The notes beneath the pieces were generated by a model, which saw only the letters and a program-made list of their open reading frames with translations, was not told where the DNA came from and made no database searches. Below are positions 36,621 through 45,376 of a stretch of 64,000 bases of DNA, one piece after another (positions within the stretch are counted from its first letter, which is position 1; each line of letters starts with the position of its first letter). Source of the stretch: Sporolactobacillus pectinivorans (GTDB lineage: Bacteria; Bacillota; Bacilli; Bacillales; Sporolactobacillaceae); assembly GCF_002802965.1 (NCBI RefSeq), contig NZ_NXGA01000001.1, positions 3,374,388-3,438,387 on the forward strand. Reading direction: 5' to 3'. The position numbers were made by a program, and so were the translations under genes.

Positions 36621-37481
36621 ATGCCATTGTTAAAAAGCGGAGAAACCATCGGGCTGATTTCCTGCTCGGACGGATTGCGCCCGGAAGAGCGGCCACTTGT
36701 GGAAAATGTGATCCGCGTGCTGACTTCTATGGGACTGAAAGTAAACATGGCCGAGACGATTTATCGACTGGCCGATACCCCATTCAGCGGTTCGCCCGCC
36801 CATCGCGCTGGGGAACTGATGCGTCTATTTAAAGATCCAAGTATTAAAGTCATTTTTGATCTATCCGGTGGGGACAGTGCCAACCAGATCCTGCCCTATC
36901 TTGATTATGATTCCATTTGTACATCGGATGCCGTATTTGTCGGTATCAGCGATTTATCTGTGCTTAATAATGCCATTTTTACCCGATGCGGAAAAATTTC
37001 CTACCATTATCGGATCAAAAACCTGACTGAAACATTTGCCACAGAGCAGAAAACCTTCTTTTTAAATTATTTTATGAAAGATTCTGTTGCTCCTTCTTTC
37101 AAGTATCGATGGCTGCGCGGCCATCACATGAACGGTACGGTGATCGGCGGCAATATCCGCTGTCTTCTCAAGCTGGCCGGTACCCGTTTTTTCCCGGATG
37201 CAGCGGAAAAAGTCATTTTTCTTGAATCACTGGGCGGCGGTCCCGCACGCATGGCATCACTTCTGGCACAGCTTGATCAGCTCTCTGTGTTCAGCAAATG
37301 CAGCGGTATTCTGCTTGGAACTTTTTCAACCTTGCAGCAAAAAGGTTTGACACCTTCGATCGAACGGCTCGTCCTTGAGATCACTGAAAAATACGGTTTG
37401 CCAGTGGCTAAGACAGAACAGCTGGGCCACGGTGAAAATGCGGGCTGCCTTCCGATCGGCCGACAGCTTTCTATAGATTGA
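36621..37481 (+). CDS. S66 family peptidase (LD-carboxypeptidase-like)
   Basis: Serine peptidase of 286 aa related to LdcA/MccF. The nucleophile Ser region is FVGISDLSVLNNAIF (canonical GxSD), the Glu is in IFLESLGGGPARM, and the His is in TEQLGHGENAGCLPIG. Family members cut murein tetrapeptides or detoxify peptide-nucleotide antibiotics such as microcin C; which applies here is not visible. No signal peptide, so cytoplasmic. ACGGAGGAA precedes the ATG. It follows the rRNA methyltransferase gene by 21 bp. Confidence 0.82.
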   Translation: MPLLKSGETIGLISCSDGLRPEERPLVENVIRVLTSMGLKVNMAETIYRLADTPFSGSPAHRAGELMRLFKDPSIKVIFDLSGGDSANQILPYLDYDSICTSDAVFVGISDLSVLNNAIFTRCGKISYHYRIKNLTETFATEQKTFFLNYFMKDSVAPSFKYRWLRGHHMNGTVIGGNIRCLLKLAGTRFFPDAAEKVIFLESLGGGPARMASLLAQLDQLSVFSKCSGILLGTFSTLQQKGLTPSIERLVLEITEKYGLPVAKTEQLGHGENAGCLPIGRQLSID

Positions 37482-37607
37482 AACGGCCTCTGAAAACTCT
37501 ATACCTGTTTATTCACAATATGCCCTCGTAACTGTCCAACTGTCCGTAGACGAAGAATGACTGAACTCTTGTATTCAATCAGCAACATTAGGAGAGGATC
37601 ACTCAGA

Positions 37608-39218
37608 ATGACAGCAAATGCAGCAATAAATGAAAAAATAAATCATAAATGGTGGGCACTGACAGCCGTCTGCTTCGGGTTGTTCATGTCGCTTCTTGAT
37701 GTGACTATTGTGAATGTCGCGCTTCCAGCGATACAGCATGATCTGAACGCCAGCTTTTCAAGCCTGGAATGGGTCATCAGCGCCTATACCCTTGTTTTTG
37801 CCGTGGTTCTGGTGACCGTCGCAAGGCTTGGCGATATCTTGGGAAGAAAAACTGTATTCATCACGGGGCTGACAATATTTACGGTCGGATCGCTTTTTTG
37901 CGGCCTGTCCAGCGAATTCACAATCGGTGGATTATCGCACATGACCACGCTGAACATTTTCCGCGCCGTGCAAGGTCTTGGTGCATCTGCGCTCATGCCT
38001 CTTTCGCTAGCTATTCTCTCGGCTACTTTTTCAGGAAAGCAAAGGGGGATTGCGATCGGTATATGGGGCGGCATCAGCGGGCTTGCCACAGCGATCGGCC
38101 CGCTCGTCGGCGGATTGCTTGTCGACACGCTGAACTGGCAATCCATTTTTTATGTCAACGTTCCGATTGGATTGATCGGGATCCTTCTGTCCTTATGGGC
38201 CATTCGTCAAACCCGTGACGAGAGTGCCACAAGGAAAATCGATATATTCGGATTTGTCACATTCACCGTTTTCATGTTTTGCCTGATCTATGGATTAATA
38301 AAAGTCAATGACGCCAGCCTCGGGTGGACATCGCCGTACATCCTGACACTGTGGGCAATCGGGGCTGTCTCGCTCATTGTTTTCATTATCGGCGAATACA
38401 GAATTAAGAACCCTATGATTGATCCGCGTTTGTTCAAAATTCCGAGTTTTACAGGATCAGCGATTGCCGGTTTCTGTTTAAGTGCCGGCATGTATGCGCT
38501 GCTCCTCTACGTCTCGCTTTATTTACAGAACATCCTGGGATATGACGCACTTCAGGCAGGTTCAAGGCTGATTACATTCAGTGCGCTTTCTCTTCTCCTC
38601 GGTCCGGTCGCCGGGATACTGATGGGCAAGATCAGCCCAAAGTGGTTGATTGTTGCCGCCATGGCCTTTTTGGCCTTGGGTGTGTGGCTCATGGGCGGGA
38701 TCTCCGCGAACGACACGAAAAGCGACTGGATCATTCTGCTGCCTGGATTTATCATTGCCGGCATAGGAAATGGCCTTGTCAACCCGCCAATCTCAAATCT
38801 GGCGGTCGGAACTGTCTCCCGCCAGCGAAGTGGCATGGCTTCCGGTGTCAGCAATGTCGCCAGACAAATGGGGATCGCCTTCGGAACCGCGCTTTTCGGT
38901 GCTGTTCTTTCAAATCGTTATACAGCATTAATCAAGGAAAAAATAAACAATCTGCATGTTCCGCACCTGACAGATGCTTTGAAGCACACAATCAGCCACG
39001 GTATTAGCAATGCCGGCCCCATTGCAGGAAGCACAGGGCTGAGCGGTCCTCAGGCCGCGGCGTTTCGGTTCAATCCTTTATTTAGCACACTGAGAGGAAT
39101 CGCCCGCTCAGCTTTTGTTGAAGGAACAGTAAGCTTAATTCATATCGCAGCCGTCATCCTTTTCGCAGGCTGCCTTCTCTCACTGATTCTGATCCGAAAG
39201 AAAGATTTAACACACTGA
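37608..39218 (+). CDS. DHA2 family drug exporter (EmrB/QacA type)
   Basis: Proton-coupled efflux protein of 536 aa with 14 predicted transmembrane helices. Motif D1 LLDVTIVNVALPAIQ in helix 1, loop motif ARLGDILGRKTVF between helices 2 and 3, and motif C GGISGLATAIGPLVGG in helix 5 are clear. A long extracellular loop lies before the last helix (residues 450-505). Substrate unknown. ATG at 37608 has GGAGAGGA 9 nt upstream; the longer frame is not supported. No regulator gene is adjacent. Confidence 0.88.
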   Translation: MTANAAINEKINHKWWALTAVCFGLFMSLLDVTIVNVALPAIQHDLNASFSSLEWVISAYTLVFAVVLVTVARLGDILGRKTVFITGLTIFTVGSLFCGLSSEFTIGGLSHMTTLNIFRAVQGLGASALMPLSLAILSATFSGKQRGIAIGIWGGISGLATAIGPLVGGLLVDTLNWQSIFYVNVPIGLIGILLSLWAIRQTRDESATRKIDIFGFVTFTVFMFCLIYGLIKVNDASLGWTSPYILTLWAIGAVSLIVFIIGEYRIKNPMIDPRLFKIPSFTGSAIAGFCLSAGMYALLLYVSLYLQNILGYDALQAGSRLITFSALSLLLGPVAGILMGKISPKWLIVAAMAFLALGVWLMGGISANDTKSDWIILLPGFIIAGIGNGLVNPPISNLAVGTVSRQRSGMASGVSNVARQMGIAFGTALFGAVLSNRYTALIKEKINNLHVPHLTDALKHTISHGISNAGPIAGSTGLSGPQAAAFRFNPLFSTLRGIARSAFVEGTVSLIHIAAVILFAGCLLSLILIRKKDLTH

Positions 39219-39250
39219 AAACCTGTTTGAAAAAAATTCTTTGCTTGTCT

Positions 39251-39276
39251 CTCTCCGTACATTCGGAGAGTTTTTT
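39251..39276 (+). terminator. Terminator after the DHA2 exporter
   Basis: CTCTCCG-TACATT-CGGAGAG followed by TTTTTT, 32 bp after the stop codon. Confidence 0.9.
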
Positions 39277-39281
39277 CATTT

Positions 39282-39572
39282 TCAATGATAAATGGCATAT
39301 AAAATGATGCATACAGCAAGCAGAGGGCTACCGAAAAGGAAGAGCCTGAAGCTGATACCTGCCCGCTGCCCCCTTTCTTGTTGATTCTCGGTCCAATAGT
39401 TGGCCCTGTTCTGGTCTCCGTTGACAAATGTTCCGGAAAAAATTCCGGAGATCAGCAGGCTGACAACTGCAATGATTCCTGCGGCTCCGGAAAAAAACAG
39501 ATGAAAAGGCGTTACTGCACCGATGATCAGCAATAGCACACCTAAACCGATTCCGTAGAGAAAAAATTTCAT
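39282..39572 (-). CDS. DUF5316-like small membrane protein
   Basis: Membrane protein of 96 aa with three hydrophobic segments (YGIGLGVLLLIIGAV, AAGIIAVVSLLISGIFSG, LFLFGSPLLAVCIILYAIY). The middle loop FVNGDQNRANYWTENQQERG is typical of the DUF5316 family of Firmicutes. Function unknown. ATG at 39572 has GGAGATG upstream. Tail to tail with the exporter gene. Confidence 0.6.
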   Translation of the reverse strand: MKFFLYGIGLGVLLLIIGAVTPFHLFFSGAAGIIAVVSLLISGIFSGTFVNGDQNRANYWTENQQERGQRAGISFRLFLFGSPLLAVCIILYAIYH

Positions 39573-39792
39573 GCGCATCATCTCCAATACCACAATCATA
39601 TCAGGAAATTAAAGGATAAAAAAGGAAAAGCTTGCATGTTTAAGCAATATTCAGACTTATATTACTTTTCTTTCATCATTGCCGCATTATGAATATATGT
39701 ATTCCGTTTACAGGAGGATAGCAACGTGCCAGCAAAATGATTTTGGCCATACCGGTCTTAATGGGTTCCACGGGAAATGAAAAAGGAATTTT

Positions 39793-40455
39793 TCACGCTG
39801 TCACTTTATGGCCCACCCTACCCGCAATTTCTTCATACAGGGCATCAACCCCATCAGCCACCTGGCAGGATGTGCGGAACACCTTAGCCTGCGGATTCAG
39901 TGTTTGTACATCTCTTTCCACCTGCTGATCATCGAAATCGAAGAACTGCATCATATCAAATTTATTCAGAACCACCAGGTCCGCTTTGGAAAACAGCAGC
40001 GGATACTTGACAACTTTATCGTCACCTTCCGGAATACTGACCAAGCCGATTTTCAGGTCTTCTCCGACTTCAAATTCTGCCGGGCAGACAAGATTGCCGA
40101 CATTTTCAATGAAAAGCACATCCGTGTCATCCAGATCAAAATAGCCCAGCATCTTCTTCATCGACATAGCCTCGATATGGCACGCACCGCTGGTATTCAG
40201 CTGTACAACCGGTACGCCAAGCTGATCCAGTTTTTCCGCATCGACCTGCCCCGCAATGTCGCCTTCGATCACCGCGACTTTGTAACGTGGCTGCAGCTTC
40301 TCAATCAGTTTAATAATCAGGCTCGTCTTCCCGGCACCAGGAGCGGCCATGATGTTAATGGCGAACACTTTTTTCTTATTCAGAATCTCTTTAACGTCAT
40401 TGCTGCAGTCTTCGTTCCAATCCAAGAGCTGTTTGACCACTTTAATCGTGTTCAT
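39793..40455 (-). CDS. hypB: HypB-like nickel-insertion GTPase without a visible client
   Basis: GTPase of 220 aa that in other systems delivers nickel to NiFe-hydrogenase or helps urease maturation. G1 loop MAAPGAGKTSLI, VIEGDIAGQVDAEKL, metal-site motif LNTSGACHIEAMSM (the Cys-His pair), FIENVGNLVCPAEFEVGED, and NKFDMMQFFDFDD as the NKxD-like element are all present. The N-terminal His-rich or CxxC nickel-storage extension of some HypB proteins is absent. No hypA, hydrogenase or urease gene is in the window. Divergent from a DUF3842 gene, with an AT-rich shared promoter gap. ATG at 40455 follows GGAGGC. Confidence 0.85.
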   Translation of the reverse strand: MNTIKVVKQLLDWNEDCSNDVKEILNKKKVFAINIMAAPGAGKTSLIIKLIEKLQPRYKVAVIEGDIAGQVDAEKLDQLGVPVVQLNTSGACHIEAMSMKKMLGYFDLDDTDVLFIENVGNLVCPAEFEVGEDLKIGLVSIPEGDDKVVKYPLLFSKADLVVLNKFDMMQFFDFDDQQVERDVQTLNPQAKVFRTSCQVADGVDALYEEIAGRVGHKVTA

Positions 40456-40567
40456 TACCTTTGCCTCCAAAAAATCTAATGAGGAAATCAACTGTCTATT
40501 ATTATATAATATTAGAAGCAAGCCGGGTAAAGAATTTTGACATCCGGTTTTCGGAGAGGAACAGATC

Positions 40568-41032
40568 ATGAAAATTGCAGTACTGGATGGTCAGGGCGCC
40601 GGACTCGGCCAATCATTGATAAAAAAAATCCGTCAGGAACTACCGCAAAACCTAACGATCATTGCATTGGGCGCCAATACCTTCGCCACGTCGAAAATGG
40701 TGCGCGCAGGGGCGGATATAGGTATAAGCGGTGAAAAAGGCTTTTGCTCTTTCTGCCGCCGTGAATCCATTGACTGCATCATTGCACCGATCGGAATGAT
40801 GCAACCAGGATCGATCCATGGTGAAATTACAAAATCGATGGTTCATGCTTTTTCAGATCTGTCCTGCTGTAAATACCTGATACCCCTCCGTCACCCAAAG
40901 ATCTGCATCCCGGGCACAGCGAATATTCCAATTAAAGACTGCATGGAAGACATCATCATAGCGATCCGTCATCAGATGAAGCAGTCACTCCTTGAGAAAG
41001 TCATTCAGTCCAGCCATATTGATTTTACCTGA
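40568..41032 (+). CDS. DUF3842 family protein
   Basis: Soluble alpha/beta protein of 154 aa. The N-terminus MKIAVLDGQGAGLGQSLIKK looks like a Gly-rich nucleotide or cofactor loop; IALGANTFATSKMVRAGAD and IAPIGMMQPGSIHGEIT are the family blocks. It has several Cys (FCSFCRRESIDC, LSCCKY) that could bind metal. No biochemical function is known. Divergent pairing with a HypB-like GTPase suggests a role in nickel or metal handling. AGAGGAAC lies before the ATG. Confidence 0.75.
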   Translation: MKIAVLDGQGAGLGQSLIKKIRQELPQNLTIIALGANTFATSKMVRAGADIGISGEKGFCSFCRRESIDCIIAPIGMMQPGSIHGEITKSMVHAFSDLSCCKYLIPLRHPKICIPGTANIPIKDCMEDIIIAIRHQMKQSLLEKVIQSSHIDFT

Positions 41033-41393
41033 ATTACCCAAGACATTGAATATAAACAAGGTAATCGGAGAAACAATTTGTGTAATTATTGCACTCCAGT
41101 TGGAAAGACAGAAATATATATCGACAACCTCCACACGTTCTCTGGAAAAATCTAAATGCGCGAGTGTATGCGATGAACGGTTCTAATAAAATATAATGAG
41201 GATACCTTTGGCTCATATTCCTTCTCTATTTCACCCCACCAAAGTGCAGGGATTTTTTTTGCAGGAATCTTGCACATGTCGAAATAACTTATCGCAGTCA
41301 TCCAATATCTAATTTCCTCCCTAATAAGACATTAGAGAGCAGATCCCGGTTCAGATCCCCATAGCACCGAACTACAAGAGATTGGGCTGAAAC
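41033..41393. other. Intergenic stretch without a supported gene
   Basis: No gene of usable length. The minus strand holds a 41-codon frame (41277-41152) whose reading AKKIPALWWGEIEKEYEP faintly recalls effector-binding domains of transcription factors, so a decayed gene is possible. I found no convincing promoter or terminator. Confidence 0.4.
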
Positions 41394-42041
41394 TTACGGT
41401 TTGATCACCAAACCGAGCAGACGGGCAAATCCGATTGCCTGCTGCGGTGAAACAATGCAGCCGGCAAGATGCTTCAGATCAACGTTAATCCGGTCGTAGG
41501 TGCAGCTGCTGATATCAATCCCTTTAAGTGGACATTCACCAAAGTAAACATCGTCAAGATCGCATGCATTAAATACAGGGGTTTTGAATTTGCAGTCAGC
41601 AAAATTAGCGCCTTTCAGTGAGGTGTGATCGAAAGTCACTGTTTTAAACGCTGTATCAACAAAATTACATAAGCCCGCCTGGCAGTTTTCAAAGCTGACA
41701 TTGCCAAGGCCGGCTTGGGAAAAATCAACTCCAAGCAGTTTACATTCCTTGAAACTTACTCTGTACACTAGCCCATTCTGGAGGCTGGCGTTGGAAAGAT
41801 TGCAGTTTTCAAAAATCACATCGGTCATGTCAATCTTATACAATTGAGCATTTATCAGGGAAACATTTTTAAAGATTACTTTAGAGAGGACCAAATGATC
41901 CACGTGTTCGTCATCCAAGCATGTTCCAGCAACCATACCGTTTCCAAGCGATGGTTCTTCCTGCCCATTGATCTCCTGAAACTCTATCAGTGGCAAATTC
42001 GCCGGAAGATCAGGCTTTTTAATTTTCTTTATTTGTTTCAT
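41394..42041 (-). CDS. Pentapeptide-repeat protein
   Basis: Protein of 215 aa made largely of A(D/N)LXX-type repeats: INAQLYKIDMTDVIFENCNL, LLGVDFSQAGLGNVSFENCQ and CNFVDTAFKTVTFDHTSLKG. These fold as a right-handed quadrilateral beta-helix. Length is near that of Qnr proteins (about 218 aa), which protect gyrase from quinolones, but the typical Qnr loops are not obvious. Similar chromosomal proteins in Bacilli are uncharacterised. AAGGAGATC precedes the ATG, and a good sigma-A promoter lies 43-71 bp upstream. Confidence 0.82.
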   Translation of the reverse strand: MKQIKKIKKPDLPANLPLIEFQEINGQEEPSLGNGMVAGTCLDDEHVDHLVLSKVIFKNVSLINAQLYKIDMTDVIFENCNLSNASLQNGLVYRVSFKECKLLGVDFSQAGLGNVSFENCQAGLCNFVDTAFKTVTFDHTSLKGANFADCKFKTPVFNACDLDDVYFGECPLKGIDISSCTYDRINVDLKHLAGCIVSPQQAIGFARLLGLVIKP

Positions 42042-42083
42042 ATGAATCGGATCTCCTTCTGAGTGTATATACTTCTCAGTCCA

Positions 42084-42112
42084 ATCATATCGAATGTGTG
42101 TTCCCTATTCAA
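42084..42112 (-). promoter_or_regulatory. Promoter of the pentapeptide-repeat gene
   Basis: Minus strand TTGAAT (42112-42107), 17-bp spacer, TATGAT (42089-42084). Confidence 0.6.
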
Positions 42113-42643
42113 TGCTAAATGAATCAAAGGTATAATCAAATAAAATATTATCAGCATTTTGCATGTTTTGCGTACTATTTAATAAATCTCGCAATTTTTT
42201 TGCGTGATCCGTGCAAAAAGTTTTCGGTGAAAGAGTAGTAAGAAAAAGTTATGATGAGGATGTCATAAGGCTTTATGCAACAACGGGCTGGAGGAAACTT
42301 CGCAACCTATGTCATTCAGCACATACGAAGTTATCAATAAGTAAAACAGCTAAGAGAATCGGCAACAATTTAACTATTATGGTGTTAGTAATGCCTAAAT
42401 TCCGAAAATCTTTCAACGGAAGCAGTTGTGCAAGGGAATCGTTTTTATTTAGTCAGCAAGTCTTATTTAGGGCTGTACGCAGTTCCCACTGTTATTCGAA
42501 TTTTATCTACACTCAGCAAAAACCACCACTGCCGTTTGTCTTTTTCAGTTCAGGCAGTAAAATGGAAGGTGAAAGCGATTAAATGACTTTTATTCAACCT
42601 TGGAACCATCATGCGAACAGCGATCGAATCAGAGGTGAGTGTC
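42113..42643. other. Long intergenic stretch upstream of the arginase-family gene
   Basis: About 530 bp without a gene I can support. A 123-codon plus-strand frame at 42211 has no Shine-Dalgarno, an odd composition and no recognisable motif. AAAATATTATC-type AT-rich sequence lies at the left. The right end contains the AGAGGTGAG Shine-Dalgarno of the next gene. Confidence 0.4.
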
Positions 42644-43438
42644 ATGACATTGCTGCATCATGGGATCACATTTTTAAACTTCGACAGAACTTATGAACAT
42701 CAAGAGAGACTGACCGCAGCGTTCCCCCATCAGTGGATTGATTTTACCGAGCTGCGGGGAACCAGCCTGTATTGCTCTCCGGAAGCTTTTCAGTCCATTT
42801 CTGAAAAACTCTCTGCTTTGCCTGATAAGGGGCTCACCTTTATCGGCAGCGGAAATTATCATTATGTCGCACTGGCATTAATGCGCGAAATCCATAAGCC
42901 GTTCACACTGGTTTTATTCGACCACCACACAGATTTGAACGAGGGTCAGATCGGATCGCTTTTATCATGTGGCTCGTGGGTGCATCACGCGATTACCGGC
43001 GTTCCAAATTTGGAAAAAGTAATCATAATCGGTCCGAATCCGCTTGCTGACCGATCAGTGCCCGAATCAGTCCGGCGGCAAACAGTCATTCTACCAGATG
43101 ACCGGCCGCCGTCAGAGCAACAGCTGCTGTCACTCATTCCGACGGATACGATCCAAATCAGCATTGATAAAGATGTCTTTGCATCCAGATATGCCAAAAC
43201 GAACTGGAGCCATGGGAAATTGACTTTTGATGTCTTCCAACAGCTGGTTCAGGCTCTTTCTGTCAGCAAAGGTGTCGAAAGTACAGATGTGTGCGGCGAA
43301 TGGCCGATCAGGCCTCATGAGCATTTCAATCCGAAGACGCGGCAATGGCTGAGTCTGAACGAACAGACCAATATGAAGATTGCCCGCTTTATTCTTCAGA
43401 GGAAAAATCGTCAGCCAAACCTTACGATCGGAGCTTAA
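42644..43438 (+). CDS. Arginase/agmatinase family protein
   Basis: Ureohydrolase-fold protein of 264 aa. The dimanganese ligands appear conserved: His in FIGSGNYHYVAL, DxHxD in VLFDHHTDLNEG, and DxD in ISIDKDVFASRY. The second motif departs from the usual DxDxxDP, so the substrate is probably not arginine or agmatine with certainty; formimino- or guanidino compounds are alternatives. ATG at 42644 has AGAGGTG 6 nt upstream. It is followed after 44 bp by a lipoprotein gene that may be co-transcribed. Confidence 0.72.
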   Translation: MTLLHHGITFLNFDRTYEHQERLTAAFPHQWIDFTELRGTSLYCSPEAFQSISEKLSALPDKGLTFIGSGNYHYVALALMREIHKPFTLVLFDHHTDLNEGQIGSLLSCGSWVHHAITGVPNLEKVIIIGPNPLADRSVPESVRRQTVILPDDRPPSEQQLLSLIPTDTIQISIDKDVFASRYAKTNWSHGKLTFDVFQQLVQALSVSKGVESTDVCGEWPIRPHEHFNPKTRQWLSLNEQTNMKIARFILQRKNRQPNLTIGA

Positions 43439-43482
43439 AGCAAGGAATAGATTTCACAACTTTGAAAACCGGGGGATGGCAA

Positions 43483-44043
43483 ATGCAAAAGATCAAGATC
43501 ATTTTTCTTTTATTATTTAGTCTGCTGCTCATGGGCTGCCAAAGTAATAGCGGGCAACCGGATAAGTTGGACACCACGCATTTGGAAAAGGATCAGGCCA
43601 TTGGATTGGATGGCTTGACAAAAAGTCAGCGCAACAGTATTCCAATAAGCTATACAGCTCGTTCAACCGAGATTGCTCTTAAGGCCCTGCCGTTTAAAAT
43701 GTCCGTTCCACAAAAGCTGCCGTTTGTTTCCAAAGGATTTACCAATATTTCGATAGAAGACTATAAACATAATGGTAAAGAGATTGATGTGAAATTTATA
43801 GCCTTCTCGAAAAATCCGGAAATTTTTTTAATGCTTGACGCGAATAACCATAACGCTGAGTATGTGGGGCCAAACCAGACTGTAAAACTTAAAAATGGGG
43901 TCAAGGGAAAGTATGGAGTCCGTGCTATTATATTCAGAAAAACAGGAATAAATTATGGTATCACTTTGCAAGATCCGGCTCTCACGCCTTCAAAGCTGAA
44001 AAGAGCACTCATTGATTTGGCAAATCAAATGATCATCGACTGA
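43483..44043 (+). CDS. Hypothetical lipoprotein
   Basis: Predicted lipoprotein of 186 aa: signal segment IIFLLLFSLLLMGC with the lipobox Cys at about residue 19, then a Ser/Gln/Gly linker. The mature domain is mixed alpha/beta (STEIALKALPFKMSVPQKLP ... GVRAIIFRKTGINYGITLQD) and faintly resembles DUF4367-type domains; I do not assign it. GGGGGATGG lies 5 nt before the ATG at 43483; an open frame extends upstream inside the arginase-family gene but has no better start. Confidence 0.65.
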   Translation: MQKIKIIFLLLFSLLLMGCQSNSGQPDKLDTTHLEKDQAIGLDGLTKSQRNSIPISYTARSTEIALKALPFKMSVPQKLPFVSKGFTNISIEDYKHNGKEIDVKFIAFSKNPEIFLMLDANNHNAEYVGPNQTVKLKNGVKGKYGVRAIIFRKTGINYGITLQDPALTPSKLKRALIDLANQMIID

Positions 44044-44166
44044 TTAATATAATTGTGGCAGTGCCGGCTGGCTGGTGATAAAATTTTTTAGTTTAACAAT
44101 AAAAATGTGTCAGTTTGTTAATGCGCAGTTTATACAGACTGCGCATCAGATACGTATATCACATTT

Positions 44167-44307
44167 GTCCGTTTGGGCGAAATTTGTCTGAATAAAGCTT
44201 GGTTTTGTCTTATTCAATGCTGATTGTCCGATTCGATCAAGTTTTTGTCCCATTCCACCGCGGTATCGTCTCAATCATGACCGCAGTTGTCCCATTCAAA
44301 CTTCTTG
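44167..44307. repeat. Degenerate 19-21-bp-period tandem array, 7 units
   Basis: Units begin with GTC at 44167, 44186, 44207, 44226, 44247, 44268 and 44289, spaced 19, 21, 19, 21, 21 and 21 bp. The typical unit reads (T)TGTCCNATTC followed by about 10 variable bases and a T-run. Later traces occur near 44339. It shares the GTC-x-ATTC start and the 21-bp step with the array at 10890-11057, though the sequences are otherwise different. The rest of the 44044-44423 gap has no gene. Confidence 0.7.
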
Positions 44308-44423
44308 TTTTCCGCATCGGCGACTCCTCGCAATTTTCGTCCACTTCTCAATATGGGCACCTGACTGGATCCCCGCGGTCAAAAGCAGCCAAAATAGAAA
44401 AAGCTTTTATTTTTGTCATAATA

Positions 44424-44462
44424 ACAGAACCGCCGTCCAATTTGCGGGACAGCGGTTTTGTT
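44424..44462 (-). terminator. Terminator after yfkM
   Basis: AACAGAACCGCCGTCC / GGACAGCGGTTTTGTT stem with two mismatches and an 8-nt loop; T-tract weak. It lies 27 bp after the minus-strand yfkM stop. Confidence 0.7.
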
Positions 44463-44488
44463 ATTTCTGTTCTATTAAAACGCAGCCT

Positions 44489-44998
44489 TCAGGCAAGAAC
44501 CTTCAGGCTTTCGCGGTTGAATGCAGGAATATCGCCAGGCGTACGGCTTGTTACAAGATTATGGCAGACAACAACTTCCTCGTCCTTATACTTGCCGCCG
44601 GCATTCTTCAGATCAACAGCAATCGACTTGTAGCCGGTAATGTTGCGATCCTTGACTGCTCCAGCCGTGATCAGCAGCTGAGGGCCATGGCAGATCGCGA
44701 AAACACCCTTGTCTTCATCCATGAATGCTTTTGTGAAGGCAACGAAACGATCATCGTCCCTTAGATTATCCGGAGAATAGCCGCCTGCGATCAGCAATGC
44801 ATCGAAATCTTCAGGTTTGACTTCATCAATGGACGCATCTGCCGTCACCTTGGCACCATGTTTGCCGGAAACCGTTGCGCCCTTTTCTTTGCCGATCACA
44901 ACAACCGTGTGTCCGGCCTCCTTGTACGCTTTTGCCGGTCCGGTGAATTCAACATCCTCAAAATCATCGGCCAGTACTGCAGCAATCTTTTTTGCCAT
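44489..44998 (-). CDS. yfkM: DJ-1/PfpI family stress protein (YfkM-like)
   Basis: DJ-1/PfpI protein of 169 aa, cytoplasmic. Nucleophile Cys in GVFAICHGPQLLITAG with the acidic partner Glu in VEFTGPAKAYKEAGH. LIAGGYSPDNLRDDDRFV is also typical. B. subtilis YfkM is a general stress protein; homologues have been reported as deglycase or protease, both debated. GGAGGAT lies 7 nt upstream of the ATG. Another gene whose neighbours belong to the yfk region in B. subtilis. Confidence 0.88.
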   Translation of the reverse strand: MAKKIAAVLADDFEDVEFTGPAKAYKEAGHTVVVIGKEKGATVSGKHGAKVTADASIDEVKPEDFDALLIAGGYSPDNLRDDDRFVAFTKAFMDEDKGVFAICHGPQLLITAGAVKDRNITGYKSIAVDLKNAGGKYKDEEVVVCHNLVTSRTPGDIPAFNRESLKVLA

Positions 44999-45301
44999 TT
45001 TTTAAAATCCTCCTCAAACGTCATTTGATACTAACTTTCCCGTCCGCAAACAATCCATACTTTGAGCAAAAACGGATGGTTAACAGCAATAATGTATTTT
45101 TATCGATCACTTTAATTTTAAAAAGAGTGATAAAAATGGTCAAACATCTTGCTCATTGGATGAAATAAATTTTCCTCCCCGACTTGTCGATACTTTCTCC
45201 ATGCATGGGGTACTCTGGTTTCGGGATCATCTGCCGCTTGCTAAGTTTAGGGTACATACCTGTCCGTAAAAGTGTATCTGTGCCTTTGATTTTACCTAAT
45301 C

Positions 45302-45332
45302 TTGACATTGACGTAACGTCATCCTCTATAAT
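45302..45332 (+). promoter_or_regulatory. MerR-type promoter of the L11 paralog gene
   Basis: TTGACA (45302-45307) and TATAAT (45327-45332) are separated by 19 bp, the over-long spacer typical of MerR-activated promoters. The spacer holds the perfect inverted repeat TGACGT-A-ACGTCA (45309-45321). The same element recurs before the MerR gene at 45860-45890. Confidence 0.88.
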
Positions 45333-45376
45333 CACCTTTATCAAAACAAGATTTAGCAAAAGGATGGTTAGAAACG

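Noticed and set aside
39700..39740. Strong Shine-Dalgarno AGGAGGATAGCAAC followed by GTG
   Set aside because: The frame stops after four codons (GTG CCA GCA AAA TGA); at most the start of a lost gene.
41152..41277. Minus-strand 41-codon frame with IPALWWGEIEKEYEP
   Set aside because: Too short and without a start signal; resemblance to effector-binding domains is faint.
42211..42582. Plus-strand 123-codon frame upstream of the arginase-family gene
   Set aside because: No Shine-Dalgarno, no motif, unusual residue composition; probably chance.
45153..45308. Minus-strand 51-codon frame reading GTDTLLRTGMYPKLSKRQMI near its start
   Set aside because: Composition looks gene-like, but its ATG falls inside the L11 promoter operator, no promoter could precede it without overlapping the L11 gene, and no family is recognised.
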